Below, in pieces: positions 33,601-41,694 of a stretch of 64,000 bases of DNA; within the stretch, counting starts at the first letter, position 1; the number at the start of each line of letters is the position of its first letter. Made by a program: the position numbers and the translations under genes. This DNA comes from an uncultured Pelagibacteraceae bacterium (lineage in GTDB: Bacteria; Pseudomonadota; Alphaproteobacteria; Pelagibacterales; Pelagibacteraceae): NCBI GenBank assembly GCA_902540595.1, contig CACBNI010000007.1, positions 1 through 64,000 on the forward strand. The letters are read 5' to 3'. Below the pieces are notes generated by a model. It was given only the letters and a program-made list of their open reading frames with translations, was not told where the DNA came from and ran no database searches.

Positions 33601-35023
33601 TCAATCTAAATTTTTAAGATTATCTGGATCATTATTTTTACAATATTCTTGAAAATAATCTTTAAGGCTAGCTTCTTTTCCTGGTATCAGATTAGAAATT
33701 CTTGTTATGTTTAAGAAATGTTTATAATTGAGGTTATTATCGATTGTATTTTTTTGCCATGTACCACATCCCATTGATAAAGAAAACGGCAACCCATTTG
33801 TAAAACTACCACCAGTTGCGAATGTGTGGGCTTGATTAACGATAACCCTACATACAGGCAGCTCTAAACCTAATTCAATTACCCTATCATTTTTGTTGGT
33901 ATGAATTCCAATAGAATGTCCAATACCCTGATAATTTAATATTTTAACAGCTATTTTTTTTGCATCAGAAAAATTTTTGGCCTTATATAATGATAAAACA
34001 GGAGATAATTTCTCACCTGAGAAAGGATAATCAGCTCCAGCTCCATTCTCTTCAACCATTAGTATCTTTGTACCATTGCTAATATTTAATTCTAATTTAT
34101 TAGCTATATAATCGGCAGATTTTGCAATTAATTCTCTGTTTAATTTACCATTTATCCATAATTCTTTTTGCAAAACAGATTTTTGACTTGCGTCTAATAA
34201 AAATCCACCATTTTTTGAAAGTAGTTTTATGGCTTGATTATAAATTTCTTCAATTAAAATTAAGTTGTTCTCTGAGGAGCAACTTGTTGCATTATCAAAA
34301 GTTTTTGAAGATTTGATTTTGATTATTGCATCATCTAAATCTGCAGTTTCATCAACTATAGAAGTTACATTACCTTGTCCCACGCCAATCGCTTTAGTTC
34401 CTGATTTAGATGCTTCTCTTACGTTGTTTAAAGAACCTGTAACAATAACTAAATCAACTTTTTTCATTAATTCATTTGTTAATTCCTTTGTAACTTCTGT
34501 ATCAAAAGTTTGGATTAAATTTTCAGGAGCTTTAATTTTCTTTAGTTCATAATTAATTAATACGAGTAAATTTTTAAATACTTTAAAGCCAGCAGGTGAT
34601 GGTGAAACGATAATTGAATTTCTTCCTTTTAGAGCATTTATTATATTATTAATTGGTGTCGCGGCTGGATTTGTGGATGGAGTAATCGCTCCAACAATGC
34701 CAACAGGTTTTGCTATTTCGGTAACTCCTTTTTCTTTATCATTTTTAATTATACCTACCGTTTTGACATTTTTTAAATCTCTTAATAATCCAAGAGTTTT
34801 TCTTTTATTCTTTAAAATTTTATCTTCTGCATTTCCTAATCCTGTTTCAGTAACTGCTAGATTGGATATTTTTTTATTATTTGATGGTTTACAAATTGCC
34901 CATGCAACAGCTGTAACAACTTCATCTACTTGTTTTTTGACTGAATTGCTCAAAAGTGAACTGAGCTTTTTTTGCTTTTTGAAGCAATTCTTCAACTATG
35001 TCCTTAGATGAAATTTGGCTCAT
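33601..35023 (-). pseudogene. acylating (sulfo)acetaldehyde dehydrogenase, SauS-like, with apparent frameshift near the N-terminus
   Basis: The main frame (33601-34995) has CoA-acylating aldehyde dehydrogenase motifs: VTETGLGNAEDKILKNKRKT, TPSTNPAATPINNIINALKGRN, KTFDNATSCSSEN (catalytic Cys), PFSGEKLSPVLSLYK and NGLPFSLSMGCGTWQ. This matches acylating sulfoacetaldehyde dehydrogenase and its acetaldehyde relatives. Its only start is a TTG followed by an unnatural-looking MKNCFKKQKK. A normal N-terminus (MSQISSKDIVEELLQKAKKA, then QFTFEQFSQK) is encoded in another frame from the ATG at 35023 and hits a stop at 34922. Removing one A from the six-A run at 34933-34938 (minus strand) joins them as FSQK-QVDEVV. 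This is either a real frameshift or a homopolymer error. Confidence 0.75.
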
Positions 35024-35194
35024 ATAAATTTATATTTCCTACTCTATGTTGTAAGTTTGAGACAGTAGATAAATTATCATATTCATAATTATAATTAAGT
35101 CTAGCAAGAATTTATTTTTTATATTTAAGCTACAATATCTCTAGTTTAGGTTCATTTCATTGTTAAAATTTCAAATTAGGTTATCATCATTTTG

Positions 35195-35704
35195 ATGAAT
35201 AATAAAAATACCATTTTTAAGTTTGATCCTTCAGTCTATAAAACAAGAAAAACTTTGGAGGATTATGCTATTTATAATTTCAATTTCATTTTTAAAATTA
35301 ACAAACTATCTGCGAGGGTGAAAAGGTACACTGTTAGAAATTTTAGAAAATATAATATAGGTAACCCTGAGTTGGTTATTTTAAGTTTGATTGGACAAGT
35401 AAAAAATCAACTTACGATTAAGGACCTAACTACTGTACACTGGATGGATAAAGGTTTTATTAGTCGAGCAAGTAGTAAGTTAATTGAAATGAAATTAATC
35501 AAAAAAATTAATTTTAATACTGACAAAAGAAGACACTATTTCAAGCTTACTTTAAAAGGTAAAAAAATTTTCAACGAACTGCAGAGTATTAAAGTCCGAA
35601 GATATAAGAAATTATCTGAAGATTTAACAAATGAAGAAATTACAAACTTTAATTTACTACTTGATAAAATGCTTTTAAATTCAGAAAAAAATCTGGTTAA
35701 ATAA
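35195..35704 (+). CDS. MarR-family transcriptional regulator
   Basis: A winged-helix regulator of 169 residues from the ATG at 35195; a TTG one codon earlier is also possible. The MarR core is visible: ELVILSLIGQVKNQLTIKDLTTVHWMDKGFISRASSKLIEMKLIKKINFNTDKRRHYFKLTLKGKKIFNEL, with recognition helix around SRASSKL and the wing at DKRRHYF. It is divergent from the sauS-ligase operon over a 171-base spacer and may repress it in response to the substrate. It is the only recognisable DNA-binding regulator in the window apart from HU, and so a candidate for the five-site palindrome regulon, but I see no good copy of that site in its own promoter. Confidence 0.87.
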   Translation: MNNKNTIFKFDPSVYKTRKTLEDYAIYNFNFIFKINKLSARVKRYTVRNFRKYNIGNPELVILSLIGQVKNQLTIKDLTTVHWMDKGFISRASSKLIEMKLIKKINFNTDKRRHYFKLTLKGKKIFNELQSIKVRRYKKLSEDLTNEEITNFNLLLDKMLLNSEKNLVK

Positions 35705-35706
35705 AA

Positions 35707-35880
35707 TTACGAAATAAGAGAAGGTTGTTTTCTCATGTCTTTCTTATTAATTCCTGCAACTTTTACCGGTTTTTTCATAGCATCTCTTCTAAATGGTTCG
35801 CCTAGCTCTTGGTTAAGAATTACTTCAATGAAAGTTGTAATTCCTTTTTTTTGATCCTCACATGATTGTTTAATAGCATT
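35707..35880 (-). pseudogene. xsc: relic: C-terminal 58 codons of a second xsc
   Basis: The minus-strand frame encodes NAIKQSCEDQKKGITTFIE and continues, with no amino-acid difference for 46 residues, along the C-terminus of the intact Xsc at 39508-41292. The last dozen residues (KKDMRKQPSLIS) then differ. Homology stops abruptly at about 35880; upstream of it only three residues (MII) and no ThDP-binding region exist, so it cannot be a working enzyme. The DNA differs by about 19 of 128 aligned bases, mostly at silent positions. It therefore comes from a diverged allele rather than a fresh duplication. The relic converges on the MarR gene two bases away. Confidence 0.9.
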
Positions 35881-35881
35881 G

Positions 35882-35971
35882 GTTATTATCATAGCTTGGG
35901 TCTTATTCCGCCCAATTACTAAAAAAGAAATTGATAGATATAACGATAAGCAATGGCCTGATATGAATTAA
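35882..35971 (+). pseudogene. relic: orphan C-terminal end of a membrane protein
   Basis: Directly against the xsc relic, an open plus-strand frame reads a hydrophobic stretch (VIIIAWVLF) then a charged tail (RPITKKEIDRYNDKQWPDMN) and a stop. It overlaps the carbamoyltransferase stop by a few bases. It has no start and continues upstream only into relic xsc sequence. It looks like the last helix and tail of a polytopic membrane protein whose front part was lost at the recombination point near 35881. I do not recognise the family. Confidence 0.45.
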
Positions 35972-37803
35972 TCTAGTTCAAATTCTTGAGTATAATCTTT
36001 TTTCAGATTAATATCTTGATTTGATTTATCTAAAATACAATTTCCAATAACTAAATAATCTAACTCAGTTCCCATAAAACAGTTAAAAGCATCAGTGGGG
36101 GAATTTACTATTGGCTCCCCTCTTACATTAAATGATGTGTTAACTAATAATGGACAGCCAGTTTTTTCTTTAAATTTTAAGATTAAATCGTAGTAAGGTT
36201 TATTAGTTTTTTCATTTACTGTTTGGATTCTTGCTGAATAATCAACATGAGTTACTGCTGGTATCTCGGATCTTTTGATATTTAACTTATCTATACCAAA
36301 AAGTTTTTTTTGCTCATCGTTCATTTCAATTTTTATATTAGAATTTAAGTCGGCTACTAAAAGCATGTAAGGACTGTCTACATTTATATTAAACCAATTA
36401 GGTAGGTCTTCTCTTAAAATTGAAGGAGCAAAAGGTCTAAAGCTTTCTCTATATTTTACTTTTAAGTTAAGATTTTTTTGCATTGTTTCTGATCTTGGAT
36501 CACCTAAAATTGATCTAGCGCCCAAAGCTCTTGGACCAAACTCCATCCTTCCTTGAAACCAACCTATTGCTTTTTCATTAGATAAATATTCCACTGTTTT
36601 GTTTATCAAATCCTCATATTTTAAAATTTTAAAATTTGCACCAGCTGATTTTAATTCTTTTTCGATTTCTGCTTGATTAAATTCAGTTCCTAGATAAGAA
36701 CCTTTCATATCATCGTTTGAATTAACTACCCTCTCTTTTTTTTGCTCTATATGCCAAAGAGCTAGTGCAGCACCTAAAGATCCTCCAGCATCTCCAGCTG
36801 CAGGTTGTATCCAAATATTATCAAAAATTTTTTCCTTTAGAATTTTTCCATTTGCAACACAATTAAGAGCTACACCGCCTGCTAAACATAAATTATTGAT
36901 ATTATATTCTTTACGGATGGCTTTAACTAATTTGATCATTATTTCCTCAGTTACTTTTTGAATTGAGGATGCAATATCCATATGAAATTGTGTAATTTTT
37001 TTAACTTTTGGATTACGAGGTTTTTGTCCAAATAAATTGTGAAAATTTTCATTAGTCATTGTAAGACCAGTAGCATAATTGAAATATTTTTGATTCAATC
37101 TAAAAGTTCCGTCATCTTTTATGTCGATCAACTTTTTCACTTTTTCCTCATAAATTGGATTTCCATAAGGTGCTAAACCCATAAGTTTATATTCACCACT
37201 GTTTACCTTAAAACCTGTATAGTAAGTAAAAGCAGAATATAAAAGTCCAAGAGAATGTGGAAAATGAATTTCTTTTTTTATTTCTAAATCATTTCCTTTA
37301 CCAATAGCTACAGTAGTTGTTGCCCACTCTCCCACGCCATCAGCAGTTAAAACAATAGCTTCATCAAATGGGGATGGAAAAAAAGCACTGGCCGCATGAC
37401 TTAAGTGATGATCAGAAAAATAAATATTTTCATCTGATTTATAATTTTTGTCATGTTGTTTAAGTTTATTAAATAATAAATTTTTTTGAAAAAGTTTTTC
37501 TTTAATCCATAATGGCATAGCCTTACTAAAAGAAACAAAACCTTTTGGAGCAAAAGCAACATAAGTCTCTAACAATCTTTCAAATTTTAAAAAAGGTTTT
37601 TCAAAAAATACTATTTGATTAACTTCATTTAGTTTTAAATTTGAATATTTTAAAACAAAATTTATTGCATTTTTAGGATAATTTGGATCATGTTTTATTC
37701 TAGTAAATCTCTCTTCTTGGGCTGCAGCAACAATTTCACCATCTTGAATAATACATGCAGCACTATCATGATAAAATGCTGAAATTCCTAAAATTGTTTT
37801 CAT
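35968..37803 (-). CDS. carbamoyltransferase (NodU/CmcH/SxtI-like)
   Basis: A 611-residue carbamoyltransferase. The N-terminal Kae1-like domain has ILGISAFYHDSAACIIQDGEIVAAAQEERFTRIKHD, FSDHHLSHAASAFFPSPFDEAIVLTADGVGEWATT, and LCLAGGVALNCVANGKIL. The C-terminal YrdC-like part has GWFQGRMEFGPRALGARSILGDPR and NTSFNVRGEPIVNSPTDAFNCF. These enzymes transfer a carbamoyl group from carbamoyl phosphate, via a carbamoyl-adenylate, to a hydroxyl of a sugar or natural product. Its neighbours SxtJ-like, DUF5989 and SGNH proteins indicate decoration of a surface glycan or lipid. It overlaps the SGNH gene by four bases and is last in the xsc-led operon. Confidence 0.92.
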   Translation of the reverse strand: MKTILGISAFYHDSAACIIQDGEIVAAAQEERFTRIKHDPNYPKNAINFVLKYSNLKLNEVNQIVFFEKPFLKFERLLETYVAFAPKGFVSFSKAMPLWIKEKLFQKNLLFNKLKQHDKNYKSDENIYFSDHHLSHAASAFFPSPFDEAIVLTADGVGEWATTTVAIGKGNDLEIKKEIHFPHSLGLLYSAFTYYTGFKVNSGEYKLMGLAPYGNPIYEEKVKKLIDIKDDGTFRLNQKYFNYATGLTMTNENFHNLFGQKPRNPKVKKITQFHMDIASSIQKVTEEIMIKLVKAIRKEYNINNLCLAGGVALNCVANGKILKEKIFDNIWIQPAAGDAGGSLGAALALWHIEQKKERVVNSNDDMKGSYLGTEFNQAEIEKELKSAGANFKILKYEDLINKTVEYLSNEKAIGWFQGRMEFGPRALGARSILGDPRSETMQKNLNLKVKYRESFRPFAPSILREDLPNWFNINVDSPYMLLVADLNSNIKIEMNDEQKKLFGIDKLNIKRSEIPAVTHVDYSARIQTVNEKTNKPYYDLILKFKEKTGCPLLVNTSFNVRGEPIVNSPTDAFNCFMGTELDYLVIGNCILDKSNQDINLKKDYTQEFELD

Positions 37804-38930
37804 TTTAATTTATTTAAGTTTGTATTAACTATAAATTTCATGCCAAATTCACTAAAATGATTGTCTCTATTGTAAAATTTATCAATAGCGATTCCACTTT
37901 TTTTAATTTGGTTAAATAAATCAATATAATTAATATTTATTTTGTCTAAATAAATTTTTAACTCTAGATAAATATCTTGATTATTTTTTAAATCACTAAT
38001 TGGTGGAAATAAAATTAATAAAAAATCTATATCATTCAAATCTGAAAATTCCACAAATTTATTTATAGCTATTTTATTCAAGTGAACACAGTTTGATGAA
38101 TTGTAATTTTCATAATTGCATTTAATTTTATCTTTTTTAACTTTTGTATTTAAAATTACTTCATTATCTTCTTGTGATATATTTTTAAATTCTCTTAATG
38201 CTGATATTAAAAAAGAATTATTCATTAAATAAATAAACCAATCATGATTTTTGATATTATAAAAAAAATTATTTTTAAGTTTTAGGTTATGTATTTTTTC
38301 TTTTTTTTTTATTAAATCTGTAATGCTATTTTGTTCTTTTGTATTTTTTGGTTTAGAAACCATCCATCCATTAATAACTGTATCTTTTGGAAACAAAAAA
38401 TCATCATTTAAGTCATTTTTATAATGACCTATTATAATCTTTTTTGGAAAAGTTTTGTTTTGGTTTAAAAATTTTTTTAATTTAAAAAATTGATGCATTT
38501 GTCCAGTATTTGTAACACCACATTTAGCAACTTTTTTATCAATACTATTCTCTAGAATACTGCCAAAAGTTTTTTTATAATCATCATACCCCCACATAAA
38601 ACTATCACCGCCTAGATAAATATAATCACTATAATTTTCATTTTTATCAAAACACCCAAAGTTATTAGAAAAAATTTTTAATACTCCATTAGGGCTATAA
38701 AAAAACATTTCCTGTGAATTTTTATTTATGTCAAATCCTAAAATATCATCTTTAACAAAATAATTTTTTGGATAAGTTCCTCTTCCAAACTCTGAATAAC
38801 CATAGTATGGCTTAAGATATTTTTTTTTTATATCAGATCCTAAACTGTGGAAAGTTAACTCTAAAATTAATACAAAAATAACAAATAAAAATGAATTTAA
38901 AAAATAAATTTTTAATAATTTTTTGACCAT
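37800..38930 (-). CDS. membrane-anchored SGNH-fold hydrolase/acyltransferase-like protein
   Basis: A 376-residue protein with one N-terminal helix (IYFLNSFLFVIFVLILELTF) and a large exported domain. GGDSFMWGYDDYKKTFGSIL carries the GDS nucleophile motif of SGNH/GDSL proteins. RDNHFSEFGMKFIVN near the C-terminus gives the DxxH-type Asp and His; NTGQMHQFF may supply block II/III residues. Relatives near carbamoyltransferase and SxtJ genes probably add or remove acyl groups on surface polymers. The start is preceded by a short spacer after the DUF5989 gene, and the stop overlaps the carbamoyltransferase start by an ATGA. Confidence 0.78.
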   Translation of the reverse strand: MVKKLLKIYFLNSFLFVIFVLILELTFHSLGSDIKKKYLKPYYGYSEFGRGTYPKNYFVKDDILGFDINKNSQEMFFYSPNGVLKIFSNNFGCFDKNENYSDYIYLGGDSFMWGYDDYKKTFGSILENSIDKKVAKCGVTNTGQMHQFFKLKKFLNQNKTFPKKIIIGHYKNDLNDDFLFPKDTVINGWMVSKPKNTKEQNSITDLIKKKEKIHNLKLKNNFFYNIKNHDWFIYLMNNSFLISALREFKNISQEDNEVILNTKVKKDKIKCNYENYNSSNCVHLNKIAINKFVEFSDLNDIDFLLILFPPISDLKNNQDIYLELKIYLDKININYIDLFNQIKKSGIAIDKFYNRDNHFSEFGMKFIVNTNLNKLK

Positions 38931-38980
38931 ATTTATTTAAAAAAATAGATATAAAAAAAATAGTTTTTTTTAATAGTGTA

Positions 38981-39130
38981 TTAAAAAATAGTATAAATAA
39001 ATGGAGCTACAGCAGAGCCTTGACTCAAAATTATTAAACCTCCAAATAAAACTAAAACTAAAATAATTGGTAAAAGCCAATATTTTTTTCTTACTTTTAA
39101 AAATTCACAAAATTCCCTAATAAAACTCAT
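38981..39130 (-). CDS. DUF5989 small membrane protein
   Basis: A 49-residue protein read directly from the spacer. A basic amphipathic N-terminus (REFCEFLKVRKKYW) leads into one helix (LLPIILVLVLFGGLIILS) and the conserved tail QGSAVAPFIYTIF. This tail is the signature of the DUF5989 family, small proteins that accompany SxtJ and carbamoyltransferase genes. It starts one base after the sxtJ-like stop, so it is in the same transcript. The function is unknown; a membrane subunit or scaffold for the modifying enzymes is plausible. Confidence 0.85.
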   Translation of the reverse strand: MSFIREFCEFLKVRKKYWLLPIILVLVLFGGLIILSQGSAVAPFIYTIF

Positions 39131-39131
39131 A

Positions 39132-39515
39132 TTAAAACTGATTTTTCATTTTACTCTTTGGTTCAGTTTTTTCAACCCAGTAAGAGCTACTTTTGTTAAA
39201 TTTTAAATTTAATAAATCCTTATTTAACAATCTCATTAATAATCCTATTGGTGTAACAACTAAAAAGAATATAGTTCCCATAACCAATGGTGAAATTATC
39301 TTTCCAAGTAAAATTCCAAATTTAAACCAAAGCTTGTTAAGTTGATTTAAAATTTTAGAGTTTAATAATCCTAGAATTAAAAAAATAATCGATATAATTA
39401 ATGACCATAATCTTAATTCACCATCGTTAATTAATGGGTAAATTGCAATTATTAAAAAAACTACAAAAAATACAATTCCAAAACTTCTATTGGAACCTAT
39501 TTTAATTTCATCCAT
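39132..39515 (-). CDS. SxtJ-like membrane protein
   Basis: A 127-residue protein with three or four hydrophobic segments: FGIVFFVVFLIIAIYPLI, LWSLIISIIFLILGLLNS, then LWFKFGILLGKIISPLVMGTIFFLVVTPIGLLMRLLNKD and the tail SSYWVEKTEPKSKMKNQF. The KFGILLGKIISPLVMGTIFFLVVTPIGLLMRL block and the YWVxR/K tail are characteristic of the SxtJ family named from saxitoxin clusters, common beside carbamoyltransferases in unrelated glycan loci. The start lies inside the 3' end of xsc, overlapping it by eight bases, so its translation is coupled to xsc. Confidence 0.85.
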   Translation of the reverse strand: MDEIKIGSNRSFGIVFFVVFLIIAIYPLINDGELRLWSLIISIIFLILGLLNSKILNQLNKLWFKFGILLGKIISPLVMGTIFFLVVTPIGLLMRLLNKDLLNLKFNKSSSYWVEKTEPKSKMKNQF

Positions 39516-41292
39516 TTAAAGATTTTTGAGGTTTCATGTCAGATTTGTTGATGCCAGCAACCTTTACAGGTTTTTTCATTGCATCTCTTCTAAATGGTTC
39601 ACCAAGTTCTTGGTTTAAAATTACCTCAATAAATGTAGTAATTCCCTTTTTTTGGTCCTCGCAAGATTGCTTGATAGCATTAGAAGTTTCTTCCATTGAT
39701 TTGACTGTTATCCCTTTTAAACCACAAGCATCAGCTACTTTTGCATAACTCAGTTCTGGATCAAGTTCAGTACCAACGAAATTATCATCAAACCACAAAA
39801 TAGAATTTCGTTTTTCTGCTCCCCATTGATAGTTTCTAAAAATAACCATTGTAATTGAAGGCCATTCTTCTCTAGCACATGAGCTCATTTCATTCATGCT
39901 GATTCCAAATGCTCCATCACCTGCAAAACCAATTACAGGTGTATCTGGACAGCCAATTTTTGCACCCAAAATTGATGGAAAGCCATATCCACAAGGACCA
40001 AACAATCCTGGAGCTAAATACTTTCTTCCTTTTTCAAATGTTGGATAAGCGTTTCCAATTGCACAATTGTTTCCGATGTCACTTGAAATAATTACATCAT
40101 CAGGCATACCAGCTTGTATTGCTCTCCAAGCTTGTCTAGGAGACATTCTATCTGCGTCTCTTTCTCTTGCCTCTTTGTTCCAAACTGTTCCTTCATCGTC
40201 TTCTTCATGATCTAAACTTGATAATTTTTGTAACCATGCAGATTTAGTTTGATGAATTATATCTTTTCTTTTTTGTCTATCTGTATCACCTGCAGTGGGT
40301 GAAAGTTGGGCTAATAATTGTTGTGCAACTAGTTTTGCGTCTCCACAAATGCCTACTGAAACTTTTTTTGTTAAACCAATACGATCTGAATTCATGTCAA
40401 CTTGGATAATACTTGCATCTTTTGGCCAATAATCCATGCCATAACCTGGTAAAGTTGAAAAAGGATTTAATCTTGTTCCCAATGCCAAAACAACATCAGC
40501 TTGTTTAATTAATTCCATTCCAGCTTTTGAACCATTATAACCTAAAGGTCCTGCTGCTAAAGGATGACTTCCTGGGAAACTATCATTATGTTGATAACCA
40601 GAACAAACTGGAGCGTCTAATTTTTCTGCAAGTTTTTTACAATCTTCAATAGCACCTCCAATAACAACACCTGCTCCAGATAAAATTACTGGGAATTTTG
40701 CATTAGATAACAAGTCTGCAGCTTTTTTAATTGCATCAACACCACCTGCTTGTCGTTCCAATCTAACAATTGGAGGAAGGTCAATATCAATGACTTGTGT
40801 CCAGTAATCTCTTGGTACGTTGATTTGAGCTGGAGCTGATCCTCGTATAGCTTTTTCTATAACTCTATTTAATACCTCGGCCATTCTAGATGGATCTCTA
40901 ACTTCCTCTTGATAACAAACCATGTCTTTAAACAAATTCATTTGTTCAACTTCTTGGAAACCACCTTGTCCCATAGTTTTGTTAGCAGCTTGTGGGGTAA
41001 CTAATAAAAGTGGCGTATGATTCCAATAAGCAGTTTTAATTGGTGTTACTAATCCTGTAATTCCAGGACCATTCTGAGCTATAACCATTGACATTTTTCC
41101 TGTAGCTCTTGTGTAGCCGTCTGCAATTAATCCACCATTAGTTTCATGAGCAACATCCCAGAATGTAATACCAGCATCTGGAAAAATATCTGAAATTGGC
41201 ATAAAAGCAGAACCAATAATTCCAAAGGCGTGTTCAATTCCGTGCATTTGTAAAACTTTTACAAAAGCTTCTTCTGTTGTCATTTTTGTCAT
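39508..41292 (-). CDS. xsc: sulfoacetaldehyde acetyltransferase
   Basis: A ThDP enzyme of 594 residues that converts sulfoacetaldehyde plus phosphate to acetyl phosphate and sulfite in the cytoplasm. It has the N-terminal catalytic-Glu region (ISDIFPDAGITFWDVAHETNGGLIADGYTRATGK), GMDYWPKDASIIQVDMN, and the ThDP/Mg motif GDGAFGISMNEMSSCAREEWPSITMVIFRNYQWGAEKRN. The C-terminus ends EPFRRDAMKKPVKVAGINKSDM. A good AGAGGAG ribosome-binding site precedes the start. It is divergent from suyAB and upstream of the SxtJ cassette. The 3' end matches the relic at 35.7 kb. No phosphotransacetylase or acetate kinase lies in the window. Confidence 0.95.
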   Translation of the reverse strand: MTKMTTEEAFVKVLQMHGIEHAFGIIGSAFMPISDIFPDAGITFWDVAHETNGGLIADGYTRATGKMSMVIAQNGPGITGLVTPIKTAYWNHTPLLLVTPQAANKTMGQGGFQEVEQMNLFKDMVCYQEEVRDPSRMAEVLNRVIEKAIRGSAPAQINVPRDYWTQVIDIDLPPIVRLERQAGGVDAIKKAADLLSNAKFPVILSGAGVVIGGAIEDCKKLAEKLDAPVCSGYQHNDSFPGSHPLAAGPLGYNGSKAGMELIKQADVVLALGTRLNPFSTLPGYGMDYWPKDASIIQVDMNSDRIGLTKKVSVGICGDAKLVAQQLLAQLSPTAGDTDRQKRKDIIHQTKSAWLQKLSSLDHEEDDEGTVWNKEARERDADRMSPRQAWRAIQAGMPDDVIISSDIGNNCAIGNAYPTFEKGRKYLAPGLFGPCGYGFPSILGAKIGCPDTPVIGFAGDGAFGISMNEMSSCAREEWPSITMVIFRNYQWGAEKRNSILWFDDNFVGTELDPELSYAKVADACGLKGITVKSMEETSNAIKQSCEDQKKGITTFIEVILNQELGEPFRRDAMKKPVKVAGINKSDMKPQKSLNG

Positions 41293-41405
41293 ATAAATAG
41301 AACTCCTCTAATGTGTAAATTTAATACTGTTAAAATTCATTTGTTAATTTTAGCGATTAATATATAAGATTTTGAAAAATTCAAACAAACAAATCGACAC
41401 TATAT

Positions 41406-41690
41406 ATGGCCACAGACATTATAATTCACGACAAAAAAGATAATGTGGGGGTAGTAGTAATAGAAAAAATCACTCCAAAGCAAGATTGTTCTTGTTGGAT
41501 AATGGAAGATGATAGTACAGTAGATATACAATCTTTGGATGAAATTCCTCTAGGGCATAAAATTGCGATGGTTGATCTTAATGAAGGTGATACAATTTTA
41601 AAATATGGTCACGATATTGGTAAAGTAGTAAAATCAACAAAAAAGGGTGAACATGTGCATGTTCATAATGTAAAAACTAAGAAGTGGTAA
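41406..41690 (+). CDS. suyA: (2R)-sulfolactate sulfo-lyase, alpha subunit
   Basis: A 94-residue SAF-domain protein ([13 protein letters not shown]-type start, [34 protein letters not shown] end) matching SuyA. It is the small part of the altronate dehydratase-like enzyme that splits 3-sulfolactate to pyruvate and sulfite. It is followed four bases later by the large subunit SuyB. The pair is divergent from xsc over 113 bases, so both sulfite-releasing enzymes may share control. Confidence 0.9.
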   Translation: MATDIIIHDKKDNVGVVVIEKITPKQDCSCWIMEDDSTVDIQSLDEIPLGHKIAMVDLNEGDTILKYGHDIGKVVKSTKKGEHVHVHNVKTKKW

Positions 41691-41694
41691 TAAA

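Noticed and set aside
35160-35177. Degenerate copy of the palindrome upstream of marR
   Set aside because: Only about 11 of 18 positions agree and the right half lacks the AAC end; in AT-rich DNA this is not convincing.
35707-35892. A 61-residue minus-strand open frame as an independent small gene
   Set aside because: Its sequence is the Xsc C-terminus without the catalytic parts, so it is treated as a relic.
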